The position numbers were made by a program, and so were the translations under genes. Shown piece by piece: positions 47,812-56,300 of a stretch of 64,000 nucleotides of DNA (its first letter is position 1; each line of letters opens with the position of its first letter). Origin of the DNA: Janthinobacterium rivuli. Its GTDB lineage: Bacteria > Pseudomonadota > Gammaproteobacteria > Burkholderiales > Burkholderiaceae_D. The notes under the pieces are model-generated. The model did not search any database and was not told where the DNA came from. It saw only the letters and a list, made by a program, of their open reading frames with translations. The stretch covers positions 4,278,001-4,342,000 of the forward strand of contig NZ_CP121464.1 in assembly GCF_029690045.1 (NCBI RefSeq), written 5' to 3'.

Positions 47812-48135
47812 ATGAAAAAACGCATTGTCAACCTGACTGCTACTCTGATCGCCGGCTTGTTCGCTACCGCAGCCTTTGCTCAAACGCCAGCCGCGCCTGC
47901 CAAGGCCGAAGCCAAGCACACCAAGGAAGTGGCTAAAGCGGAAGCCAAGGAAACCAAGGCCGTAGTCAAAGCCGATGCCAAGGAAGCCGCCGTCGTCGCC
48001 GATGCGAAAGCCGATGTCGCCAGCGCCAAGGCCGACGCCAAAGTCACCAAAGCCAAGGCCCATCACAAAGCCACCAAGGCCAAGGCAAAAGCCGCCGAAG
48101 ACAAGGCAGAAGCGACCCCAGCAGCAGCCAAATAA
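47812..48135 (+). CDS. Secreted Ala/Lys-rich repeat protein 1
   Basis: A 107-residue protein with a clean signal peptide (MKKRIVNLTATLIAGLFATAAFA, cleavage before QTP). The mature chain is almost only Ala, Lys, Glu, Asp, Val, Thr and Pro, with repeats such as VAKAEAKETKAVVKADAKEA. The period is about 11 residues and a long amphipathic helix is expected, recalling LEA group 3 proteins; that likeness is compositional. Periplasmic, function unknown. First of five paralogues; strong terminator follows. Confidence 0.85.
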   Translation: MKKRIVNLTATLIAGLFATAAFAQTPAAPAKAEAKHTKEVAKAEAKETKAVVKADAKEAAVVADAKADVASAKADAKVTKAKAHHKATKAKAKAAEDKAEATPAAAK

Positions 48136-48162
48136 TCCCCCAGCGCGTTTTTTGCGCCACAC

Positions 48163-48190
48163 AAAAAAGACAGCTTCGGCTGTCTTTTTT
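48163..48190 (+). terminator. Rho-independent terminator after repeat protein 1
   Basis: GACAGC-TTCG-GCTGTC followed by six T residues and preceded by six A residues, so it may act in both directions. It lies 28 bases after the stop codon. Confidence 0.93.
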
Positions 48191-48239
48191 GCATTTTCAC
48201 GCTTTCTTCTTTCATTAACGTCGCTTAAATCATCTGATT

Positions 48240-48254
48240 GTAAGAAAGTGTAAA
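48240..48254 (+). promoter_or_regulatory. GTAAG-N5-GTAAA direct repeat, copy 2
   Basis: GTAAG-AAAGT-GTAAA, followed four bases later by GTCAAC, 104 bases before repeat protein 2. This is the copy closest to the CpxR consensus. The GTCAAC word recurs after copies 1 and 3. Confidence 0.6.
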
Positions 48255-48290
48255 CAAGGTCAACCGTAACCTTCCGGGCCGCGTTTTCTG

Positions 48291-48437
48291 CTCAGTGATA
48301 CGGGAATCATCCCGGCACCAACAGACATACCAGACAAACCACCACTGAGGACTGCACCATGAAAAAAGCAATTGTTACCCTGATCGCCGGCCTGTTCGCA
48401 ACTGCAGCCTTCGCCCAAACCCCGGCAGCACCTGCGG
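48291..48437 (+). repeat. 147-base duplicated segment, copy A
   Basis: Leader plus signal-peptide coding region of repeat protein 2. It aligns without gaps to 50364-50510 with three differences seen by eye. It includes hairpin CGGGA-ATCA-TCCCG at 48301-48314 and the ribosome site. This marks a recent duplication of the whole unit. Confidence 0.9.
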
Positions 48438-48721
48438 CCGCTCCAGCAGCTCCAGTACCGGCGAAAGTGGAAGCGACCCACACCAAGGCCGTCGTGAAAG
48501 CGGACGCCAAGGAAGCGAAAGCCGTCGTCAAAGCCGATGCCAAAGAAGCGAAAGCAGTCGTTGCCGCGAAAACGGACGTCGCCAGCGCCGAAGCGGAAGC
48601 AGCCACCACGAAAGCCAAGGCACACCATAAGGCCAAGCACACCAAGGCCAAGGCCGATGCAAAACTGGCTTCGGCCACCGCTGAAGCAGCACCGGTAGCG
48701 GCACCAGCAGCAGCCAAGTAA
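48359..48721 (+). CDS. Secreted Ala/Lys-rich repeat protein 2
   Basis: A 120-residue protein with signal peptide MKKAIVTLIAGLFATAAFA, cleaved before QTP. The mature part starts Ala/Pro-rich, then carries two exact 11-residue repeats AVVKADAKEAK and a His/Lys-rich stretch (KAHHKAKHTKAKAD). It ends in PAAAK like its paralogues. A long, highly charged helix in the periplasm is expected. It probably shares a transcript with repeat protein 3, 41 bases downstream. Confidence 0.85.
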   Translation: MKKAIVTLIAGLFATAAFAQTPAAPAAAPAAPVPAKVEATHTKAVVKADAKEAKAVVKADAKEAKAVVAAKTDVASAEAEAATTKAKAHHKAKHTKAKADAKLASATAEAAPVAAPAAAK

Positions 48722-48762
48722 TCATCGACACACCATCCCTTACCACTCGCCAGGAAACTACA

Positions 48763-49089
48763 ATGAAAAAAGTTATCGCCACCCTCGTCGCCAGCCTGTT
48801 CGCTACAGCAGCCTTCGCCCAAACCCCTGCCGCCCCGGCAGCGCCCGCCAAGGCGGAAGCGGCCCACACGAAAGCCGTGGCCAAGGCTGAAGCCAAGGAA
48901 ACCAAGGCCGTCGTGAAAGCCGACGCGAAAGAAGCGGTTGTCGCCGCCGATGCAAAAGCCGATGTCGCCAGCGCCAAGGCCGACGCAAAAGCCACCAAGG
49001 CCAAGGCCCATCACAAGGCCAGCAAAGCCAAGGTAAAAGCGGATGCAGTCAAAGCAGACGCGGCAGTTGCTGCCACACCGGCAAAGTAA
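48763..49089 (+). CDS. Secreted Ala/Lys-rich repeat protein 3
   Basis: A 108-residue protein with signal peptide MKKVIATLVASLFATAAFA, cleaved before QTP. Its mature chain is closest to repeat protein 1 (AEAKETKAVVKADAKEA, then ADAKADVASAKADAKATKAKAHHKASKAK). It has no separate GTAAG box upstream and follows repeat protein 2 closely. A terminator lies 65 bases after its stop. Confidence 0.85.
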   Translation: MKKVIATLVASLFATAAFAQTPAAPAAPAKAEAAHTKAVAKAEAKETKAVVKADAKEAVVAADAKADVASAKADAKATKAKAHHKASKAKVKADAVKADAAVAATPAK

Positions 49090-49154
49090 GCGTCAATGTA
49101 GCCACGGGAGCGCATCCGCCGGGTCTGCGCTTGCGTGGCCATGTCGAGTACCAG

Positions 49155-49177
49155 GGACAGCTTCGGCTGTCCTTTTT
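49155..49177 (+). terminator. Rho-independent terminator after repeat protein 3
   Basis: GGACAGC-TTCG-GCTGTCC followed by five T residues. The stem is nearly the same sequence as the terminator at 48163-48190, another sign that units were duplicated with their flanks. Confidence 0.9.
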
Positions 49178-49296
49178 GCATGTTGCTCTTCCACCGCGCC
49201 TTCATGCAAACTTCATCGAACAGGCCAGCTTGCACGCGACAAAACGACGCACATGAGGGACACTGGCACTCCGACCATCGCCGCGAAGCCTATCCC

Positions 49297-50316
49297 ATGC
49301 GCCACCTGCCCTTGCTCCTGATTGCCACCCTGTGCCTGCCTTGCGCCGCCAGCGCCCAAGACACCCCCGCCACCATCGCGCAAGTCCTGCAAGCCCAGGA
49401 CGGCGACAGCCATGGCGACTTGCGCGCCGTCGTCGTGCTGCGCGATGGGGCCGTCGTGGCCGAGCGCTATTACAACGGCGAGACGGCCGACACCCTGCAC
49501 GACATCCGCTCGGCCGGCAAGAGCATCACCGCGCTGCTGGTGGGCGCAGCCGTGGCGCGCGGCCAGCTGGCGACAACAAAAACAGTGGGCGACTACTGGC
49601 CCGAAGTCGCTGGCAGCCCGGCGGGCAAGGTCGTCCTCGACGACTTGCTGACCATGCGTTCGGGCCTGGCCGCCTTCGATGAAGACGAACAGTCGCCAGG
49701 CAATGAAGACAAGCTCGATGAAGCGTCCGACCCCGCCGCCTTCGTGCGCGGCGTGCCTGCCGCTGCGGCGCCGGGCAGCATCTACCGGTACAACTCGCTG
49801 GGTTCGTACATCGCGGGGCGCGTGGTGGAAAACGCCAGCGGCGCCGACCTGGAAGATGTCGCAGCCAAGGCGCTGTTTGCACCACTGGGCATCACGCGCT
49901 GGAGCTGGGGCCGCGACGTGGCACACCACCCGAAAGGCCAGGGCAATCTGTCGCTGCGCGCGCGCGACACGGCAAAAATTGGCCAGCTGGTGCTCGACGA
50001 CGGCGCAGTTGACGGCAAGACGGTGATCGACGCCGCCTGGATCAAGGCCGCGCTGGCGCCGCGCGTGGCCATCGGCGCCGTGGACCGCTATGCCGACAGC
50101 TACGGCTATTTCTGGTATGCGAAGACGCAGGACATCGCAGGACAAAAGATCACCGTGCATTTCGCTTCGGGCAATGGCGGCAACAAGATCTATGTGATAC
50201 CCGCGCGCCGCATGGTGGTCAGCATCGCATCTGGCGCGTACGGCAAGGCTTATGGACAGCGCCGTTCGGAAGACATCCTGAAGGCCATCCTGAAGGCGGA
50301 TGCAACGCAGATGTAA
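49297..50316 (+). CDS. Secreted beta-lactamase-fold serine hydrolase (class C-like/AmpH-type)
   Basis: A 339-residue protein with signal peptide ending CAASAQD. RSAGKSITALL holds the S-x-x-K pair (Ser72, Lys75); IYRYNSLGSYIAGRVVE carries the Tyr motif in Y-N-S form; FASGNGGNKIYVIP fits the last conserved block. The family covers esterases, D-aminopeptidases and beta-lactamases, so resistance should not be assumed. It breaks the array of repeat proteins, and its stop codon TAA falls inside direct-repeat copy 3. The longer frame from 49135 is not needed. Confidence 0.87.
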   Translation: MRHLPLLLIATLCLPCAASAQDTPATIAQVLQAQDGDSHGDLRAVVVLRDGAVVAERYYNGETADTLHDIRSAGKSITALLVGAAVARGQLATTKTVGDYWPEVAGSPAGKVVLDDLLTMRSGLAAFDEDEQSPGNEDKLDEASDPAAFVRGVPAAAAPGSIYRYNSLGSYIAGRVVENASGADLEDVAAKALFAPLGITRWSWGRDVAHHPKGQGNLSLRARDTAKIGQLVLDDGAVDGKTVIDAAWIKAALAPRVAIGAVDRYADSYGYFWYAKTQDIAGQKITVHFASGNGGNKIYVIPARRMVVSIASGAYGKAYGQRRSEDILKAILKADATQM

Positions 50317-50327
50317 GCGTTTGTAAT
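50313..50327 (+). promoter_or_regulatory. GTAAG-N5-GTAAT direct repeat, copy 3
   Basis: GTAAG-CGTTT-GTAAT, overlapping the stop codon of the upstream hydrolase and 104 bases before repeat protein 4. GTCAAC follows after four bases, as in copy 2. Confidence 0.6.
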
Positions 50328-50363
50328 GACCGTCAACGCATGCGTCCGGGGGCGCGTTTTATG

Positions 50364-50510
50364 CTCAGTGACACGGGAATCATCCCGGCACCAACAGACA
50401 TACCAGACAAACCACCACTGAGGACTGCACCATGAAAAAAGTAATTGCTACCCTGATCGCCGGCCTGTTCGCAACTGCAGCCTTCGCCCAAACCCCGGCA
50501 GCACCTGCGG
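50364..50510 (+). repeat. 147-base duplicated segment, copy B
   Basis: Matches 48291-48437 over its whole length with three differences seen by eye. It covers the leader, the CGGGA-ATCA-TCCCG hairpin (50374-50387), ribosome site and signal-peptide codons of repeat protein 4. Confidence 0.9.
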
Positions 50511-50776
50511 CAGCTTCGGTACCCGCCAAAGTGGAAGCGGCCCACACCAAGGCCGTCGTGAAAGCGGACGCCAAGGAAGCGCAAGCCGTCGTAAAAGCGG
50601 ATGCCAAAGAAGCGAAAGCAGTCGTCGCCGCCAAAACGGACGTCGCCAGCGCCAAGGCGGAAGCGGCCACCACGAAAGCCAAGGCACACCACAAGGCCAA
50701 GAAAACCAAGGCCAAGGCTGACGAAAAGCTGGCATCGGCCACCGCCGCTGCACCAGCTCCAGCTCCTGCCAAGTAA
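50432..50776 (+). CDS. Secreted Ala/Lys-rich repeat protein 4
   Basis: A 114-residue protein almost identical to repeat protein 2 in its first 40 residues, with signal MKKVIATLIAGLFATAAFA. The 11-residue repeats are AVVKADAKEAQ and AVVKADAKEAK. The C-terminus differs (ADEKLASATAAAPAPAPAK). It is the second copy of a recent duplication. Repeat protein 5 follows after 43 bases. Confidence 0.85.
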   Translation: MKKVIATLIAGLFATAAFAQTPAAPAAASVPAKVEAAHTKAVVKADAKEAQAVVKADAKEAKAVVAAKTDVASAKAEAATTKAKAHHKAKKTKAKADEKLASATAAAPAPAPAK

Positions 50777-50819
50777 TTCAGACACACCTGACTGACCACA
50801 CCATACCAAGGATACTAAA

Positions 50820-51083
50820 ATGAAAAAAGTTATCGCCACCCTGATCGCCAGCCTGTTCGCCACCGCCGCTTTCGCCCAGACGCCAGCCGTCGCGCCAGTC
50901 GCTCCAGTGGCACCGGTTCCTGTCGTCGCCCCTGTCGCCAAGGCCGAAGCGCCGGCAGCAGCCGTCAAGCCAGCAACGCACAAGAAAGCCAAGCATCACA
51001 AGGCAAAGAAAGCCGCACCGGCAACGCCGGCAACTCCGGCCGCACCAGCAGCTTCCGCACCGGCAGCAGCGCCAGCCAAGTAA
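50820..51083 (+). CDS. Secreted Ala/Pro/Lys-rich protein 5
   Basis: An 87-residue protein with the same signal type (MKKVIATLIASLFATAAFA-QTP). The mature part lacks the KADAKEA repeats. It has a Val/Pro-rich first half and a basic, His-containing segment (THKKAKHHKAKKAAPATPATPA) before an Ala/Pro tail ending APAK. It reads as a divergent or truncated paralogue. A strong terminator follows. Confidence 0.8.
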   Translation: MKKVIATLIASLFATAAFAQTPAVAPVAPVAPVPVVAPVAKAEAPAAAVKPATHKKAKHHKAKKAAPATPATPAAPAASAPAAAPAK

Positions 51084-51100
51084 TCGAGGCGACGCCAAAC

Positions 51101-51130
51101 AAAAAGACAGGTTTTCCCTGTCTTTTTTTT
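51101..51130 (+). terminator. Rho-independent terminator after protein 5
   Basis: AAAAAGACAGG pairs with CCTGTCTTTTT around a short T/C loop, ending in eight T residues. It lies 18 bases after the stop. The A-run on the other side suggests it also serves the convergent fasciclin gene. Confidence 0.93.
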
Positions 51131-51149
51131 CGTCCGCTTTTTCGTGTAT

Positions 51150-51707
51150 TTATTTCGGCATCAGCACCGTGTCGATGACATTGATCACGCCATTCGATTG
51201 ATACACATCATAGGTGCTGATGTTGGCGCTATTGCCGCCCTCGTCCATCACCACGATGTTGTGCATGCCGTTCATGGCGAACATCAGCTTGCCTCCGCTG
51301 GCCGTGGGCAGGGTGGCTTTGCCGTCATGCATCTTGATTTCCTTGGCCAGTGCCTTGAAGTCGTATTTGCCGGGCAGCACGTGGTAGGTGAGGATTTTCG
51401 TCAGGGTCGCCTTGTTTTCCGGCTTCACCAGGGTCTCGACGGTGCCGGCCGGCAGCTTGCCAAACGCCGCATTCGTCGGTGCGAACACGGTAAACGGGCC
51501 CTTGCCTTTCAGCGTATCGACCAGGCCGGCCGCCTTGACGGCAGCGACCAGGGTCGTGTGGTCGGCCGAATTGACGGCGTTGTCGACGATATCCTTGGAC
51601 GGATACATGCTCTGGCCACCCACCATGGTCGTCATGTCGGCGGCAAACGGGGCGCTGGCGGCCAGCATGGACGTAATGAACAGTGCTGCGGGAACGAAGG
51701 TGCGCAT
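51150..51707 (-). CDS. Secreted fasciclin-domain protein
   Basis: A 185-residue protein with signal peptide (LFITSMLAASAPFAAD) and one FAS1 domain. The H1 motif is FTVFAPTNAAFGKLPAG, followed by LTYHVLPGKYDF, and the H2 region is IVVMDEGGNSANISTYDVYQSNGVINVIDTVLMP. FAS1 proteins mediate adhesion or matrix contacts; bacterial single-domain forms are mostly uncharacterised. The start has an AGGAG box eight bases upstream. Convergent with the repeat-protein array. Confidence 0.93.
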   Translation of the reverse strand: MRTFVPAALFITSMLAASAPFAADMTTMVGGQSMYPSKDIVDNAVNSADHTTLVAAVKAAGLVDTLKGKGPFTVFAPTNAAFGKLPAGTVETLVKPENKATLTKILTYHVLPGKYDFKALAKEIKMHDGKATLPTASGGKLMFAMNGMHNIVVMDEGGNSANISTYDVYQSNGVINVIDTVLMPK

Positions 51708-51793
51708 GATGATATCTCCTGGATGACTGCGTTTGCATGATTGCAGGAGTACTTACGCGGCCTGGCCGCAAACGGATTCAACTGGCTGAAAAC

Positions 51794-51830
51794 AAAAAAA
51801 CGGCGCCGTGCAAGCGCACGACGCCGTTTC
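51794..51830 (-). terminator. Rho-independent terminator of the RND operon
   Basis: On the minus strand AAACGGCG pairs with CGCCGTTT, with inner pairing around the loop, followed by seven T residues. It lies about 50 bases after the outer membrane factor gene. Confidence 0.88.
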
Positions 51831-51881
51831 GCGATGTTTTCCTCGCCGCGGGCCGGGAATGCCAGCCCGCGGTGCCGGAAA

Positions 51882-53375
51882 CTAGTTGGCCGCGACCTGC
51901 GGCTCCGTCTCGCCCCAGCCGCCGCCCAGGGCGCGGACCAGCGCCACCGTGGTGACGGCACGGTTGCCGCGCAATTGCACGGCGTTGCGCTCGATGGCCG
52001 CCAGGTTGCGCTGGGCGTCCAGCAGATCGAGATAGCTGGAACGGCCCGCGTCGTACAGCTTTTGCGCCAGGTCGGCCGAGCGGCGCGCCGAGACGACGGC
52101 TTCGTCGATCTGCTGCGTCTGGCCCGACAGGATGCGCAGGCCGGCCAGGTTGTCTTCCACCTCGGCGAAGGCCACCAGCACGCTCTGGCGATACGTCGCC
52201 ACCGACTCTTCCAGCTGCGCTTCGCTGCGGCTCACGGCTGCCTTGTTGCGGCCACCGTCGATGATCGGCATCGACATCAGGGCGCCCAGCAGCCAGGAGC
52301 GGCTGCTCCACTTGAAAATATCCGAGAAGGTATCGGACGCGCCGCCACCGGAAGCGTTCAGGCTCAAGGCCGGGAACATGGCCGATTTCGCCACGCCGAT
52401 GCGCGCATTCGACGCTTCCATGGTGCGCTGCGCCGACGCGATGTCGGGACGGCGCTCCAGCAGGGACGACGGCATGCCGGCCGGGATCACGGGCAGGAAA
52501 CCGCTATCCTGCAGCGGGTTGACGGTCGCCGTGAAGCTGGCGGCAGGTTTACCCAGCAAGACAGCCAGCGCATGCTCGCTGGTGGCGCGCTGGCGCTGCA
52601 GGCCGATGGCTTCGGCGCGCGTGGTCGACAGCTCCGTGCGGGCACGCGACAGATCGAATTCGCCGATGTCGCCCAGGTCATAGCGGCGCTGGTTCACATG
52701 CACGCTTTCCTCGCGCAGGCGCACCGTCTGTTCCAGGGTCGCCAATTCGGCATCCGTGGCGCGCAGCTGGAAGTAGGTCTGCGCCACGTCCGCCTGCAAG
52801 GACAGCAGCACCGAGCGGTAAGTCGCTTCCACGGCCAGCGCATCGCTGCGCGAGGCGCTGACGTTAGCTGCCACCCTGCCGAACAGATCGACTTCGTAGC
52901 TGGCCGTCAGGTTGGCCTGGTAGACGTTGGTCGCCGCCACCGGCGCGCCGTTCGGCAAGCCGAGCGACACGGCGGAAGCGCGGTTGCGCTGGCCGCCCAC
53001 GTTCACGCCCACTTGCGGGATGCGGTCCGCTTCGGCGATGCCGGCAATCGCCCTCGCCTGCTTGACGCGGGCGGCGGCGACGGCCAGGTTGGCATTTGCT
53101 TGCGTGGCTTCGTTGATCAGGGTAGTCAAGGCCGGATCATTGAAGGCCAGCCACCATTCGCCGCGCGCCTGGCGCTCGGCTGGCACACCCTGCTTCCAAC
53201 GCGTGCCATCGGCCGCCGTCTGCACGGCGGGCAAGGTTTGCGCTTCCTTGAACGCGGCCGGCGTCTCGATCTGCGGCTGCTTGAACTCGGGCGCCGCGCA
53301 CGCGGCCAGCAGGACTGCGGCGGCCATGGCGCTCAACACGGGCTTGACGCGCCAGATGATTTCCTTGGTTTTCAA
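51882..53375 (-). CDS. Outer membrane factor lipoprotein of RND pump (NodT/OprM family)
   Basis: A 497-residue TolC-like channel with signal and lipobox (AAAVLLAACAAPEFKQPQ, acylated Cys26). Two repeated outer membrane efflux domains follow. The start is a TTG at 53375, overlapping the RND stop as TTGA, with an AAGGAG box upstream; no ATG fits. The TTG start and overlap suggest translational coupling to the pump gene. It ends the efflux operon. Confidence 0.94.
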   Translation of the reverse strand: MKTKEIIWRVKPVLSAMAAAVLLAACAAPEFKQPQIETPAAFKEAQTLPAVQTAADGTRWKQGVPAERQARGEWWLAFNDPALTTLINEATQANANLAVAAARVKQARAIAGIAEADRIPQVGVNVGGQRNRASAVSLGLPNGAPVAATNVYQANLTASYEVDLFGRVAANVSASRSDALAVEATYRSVLLSLQADVAQTYFQLRATDAELATLEQTVRLREESVHVNQRRYDLGDIGEFDLSRARTELSTTRAEAIGLQRQRATSEHALAVLLGKPAASFTATVNPLQDSGFLPVIPAGMPSSLLERRPDIASAQRTMEASNARIGVAKSAMFPALSLNASGGGASDTFSDIFKWSSRSWLLGALMSMPIIDGGRNKAAVSRSEAQLEESVATYRQSVLVAFAEVEDNLAGLRILSGQTQQIDEAVVSARRSADLAQKLYDAGRSSYLDLLDAQRNLAAIERNAVQLRGNRAVTTVALVRALGGGWGETEPQVAAN

Positions 53376-56300
53376 TATATATCTCCTTCCAGGTCCAGCG
53401 CTGGCGCGGCGACAGGCTTGGCGGCAGCGGTGGCTGGTTTTTTCTCAAAACGCTGCGCCAGGGTGCGCAGCAGTACGTAGAACACGGGCGTCAGGAACAG
53501 GCCGAAGAAAGTCACGCCCAGCATGCCGGCGAAGACCGCCACGCCCATGGCATGGCGCATTTCCGAACCGGCGCCGTTCGAGAACACCAGGGGCACCACG
53601 CCCATGATGAAAGCGATCGACGTCATCAGAATCGGACGCAGACGCAGACGGCATGCTTCCAGCGCCGCTTGCACGACGGTGCGGCCATGCTCTTCCAGTT
53701 CGCGGGCAAATTCCACGATCAGAATCGCATTCTTCGACGCCAGCCCCACCAGCACGAACAGTGCGATCTGGGTAAACACGTTGTTGTCGCCGCCCGTCAG
53801 TTTCACGCCCAACAGAGCACACAGGATCGACATCGGCACGATCAGGATCACGGCCAGCGGCAGGGTCCAGCTTTCGTACTGGGCAGCCAGCACCAGGAAC
53901 ACCAGCAGCACGCACAGCGGGAAGACATAGATCATCGTATTGCCGGACAAGATGTCCTGGTAGGTCAGTTCCGTCCATTCATACGAAATCCCCTGCGGCA
54001 GCACTTCCTTGGCGATACGTTCCAGCGCGGCTTGCGCCTGACCGCTCGATACGCCAGGTGCTGCGCCGCCATTGAAGTCGGCTGCGGCATACGCGTTGTA
54101 GCGCTGCACGCGGTCCGGGCCATAGCTGTCCTTGACGCGCATCAGGGACGACAGCGGTATCATCTCGCCCTTGTCATTGCGTACCTTCAGTTGCGCGATA
54201 TCCTGCGCATGCGAACGGAACGCCGCATCGGCCTGCACGCGCACCTGGTAGGTACGGCCAAACTGATTGAAGTCGTTGACGTACAGCGAACCGAGGTTGA
54301 TCTGCAAGGTCTGGTAGATCGTTTGCAGCTGCACGCCCATCTGCTTGGCTTTCACGCGGTCGACGTCAGCGAACAGCTGCGGCACGTTGATCTGGTAGCC
54401 CGAGAACACGCCCGCCAGTTCCGGTGTCTGGTACGCTTTCGCGGCCAGTGCCTGGGTGGCGTTGTACAGCGCGTCGTAACCGAGGTTGCCGCGGTCTTCG
54501 ATCATCATCTTGAAGCCGCCGATGGTGCCGAGGCCGTTGACCGGCGGTGGCGGGAAGACCATGATGAAGGCGTCCTGAATACCGCCCAGGCGCTTGTTGA
54601 TCTCGGCCGCGATGGCGCCGCCCGACAATTCCTTGCTGGTACGCTCGTCAAACGGTTTCAGGGTGGCGAAGACGATACCGGCGTTCGGCGCATTGGTGAA
54701 ATCGTTGATCGACAGGCCAGGGAAGGCGATGGTCGATTCGACGCCAGGCACCGACTTGATGACGTCGGACATGCGGCGCACGACATCTTCCGTGCGGTCC
54801 AGCGAGGCGGCGTCAGGCAATTGCGCAAAGCCCACCAGGTATTGCTTGTCCTGCGCTGGCACGAAACCGGCCGGCACGGACTTGAAGGTGAAGATGGCGG
54901 CAACGACCAGCAGCGCATACACGCCCAGCGAAGCGCTCTTGCGGCCCAACACGCCTTTTACGCCAGCCTCATAGCGGTGCGAAGCGCGGCCGAAGAAGCG
55001 GTTGAACCAGGCGAAGAAGCGGCCGAAGACCATGTCCATGCCGCGCGTCAGCGCGTCTTTCGGCGCATCGTGCGGTTTGAGCAGCGCGGCTGACAGGGCA
55101 GGCGCCAGGGTCAGCGAGCTGAATGCCGAGATCACGGTCGAAATGGCGATGGTCAACGCGAACTGGCGATAGAACTCGCCCGACAAACCTGGCACGAAGG
55201 CGATCGGCACGAACACGGCGCACAGCACGAGGGCGATGGCGACGATAGGACCGCTGACCTCTTTCATGGCCTGGATGGTGGCGTCGCGCGGCGACAAGCC
55301 TTCCTCGATATTGCGCTCGACGTTTTCCACCACCACGATGGCGTCATCGACGACGATACCGATGGCCAGCACGAGGCCGAACAGCGACAGCGTGTTGATC
55401 GAGAAGCCAAAGCCCAGCATCACGGCAAAAGTGCCGACGATGGAGACGGGAACGGCCAGCAGCGGGATGATTGATGCGCGCCAGGTTTGCAGGAAGATGA
55501 TCACCACCAGCACCACCAGGGCAATCGCTTCAAGCAGGGTATGGATCACGGCTTCGATGGACGAACGCACAAACTGCGTCGGGTCGTACTCGATGCGGTA
55601 TTCCACGCCTTGCGGGAAGTCTTTTTTCAGTTCGTCCATCTTGGAGCGCACGTCGGAAGACAGTTGCAGCGCGTTGGCGTTCGGCGCTTCGAAAATACCC
55701 ATGCCGACGGCCGGATTATTGTTCAGCAGCGAACGCAGCGAGTAGCTGTTGGCGCCCATTTCCACGCGCGCCACGTCTTTGAGGTGCGTCACGGCGCCGT
55801 CGGCATTCGTGCGCACGATGATGGCGCCAAATTCCTCGGGCGTCTGCAGACGGCCCTGGGTGTTGACGGTCAGCTGGAAGTCCGAGTTCTTCGCTGGCGA
55901 GGCGCCGATCACACCGGCGGCGACCTGCACGTTCTGCTCGCGAATCGCGTCGACGACGTCATTGGCCGTCATGCCGCGCGCCGCCACCTTTTGCGGATCG
56001 AGCCAGATGCGCATGGCGTAGTCGCCGGCGCCGAAGATCTGGATGTCGCCCATGCCGGGCAAACGGGCCAGCTGGTCCTTGACGTTCAGCACCGCGTAGT
56101 TACGCAGGTACATGTCATCATAGCGCTTGTTGGGCGAGACCAGGTGCACCACCATGGTCAGATTCGGCGACGATTTCACCGTCGTCACGCCGATCTGGCG
56201 CACTTCCTCGGGCAGGCGCGGCAAGGCGCGCTGCACGCGGTTCTGCACCTGCGTTTCGGCCTGCTCGACGTTGGTGCCGATCTTGAAGGTCACGGTCAGC

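Noticed and set aside
49297..50316. Calling the beta-lactamase-fold protein a resistance enzyme
   Set aside because: S-x-x-K and Tyr motifs are shared with esterases and peptidases, and the Y-N-S form is not specific for class C beta-lactamases.
53552..55093. 513-codon open frame antisense to the RND permease
   Set aside because: Composition typical of a complementary-strand shadow; the pump is intact on the other strand.
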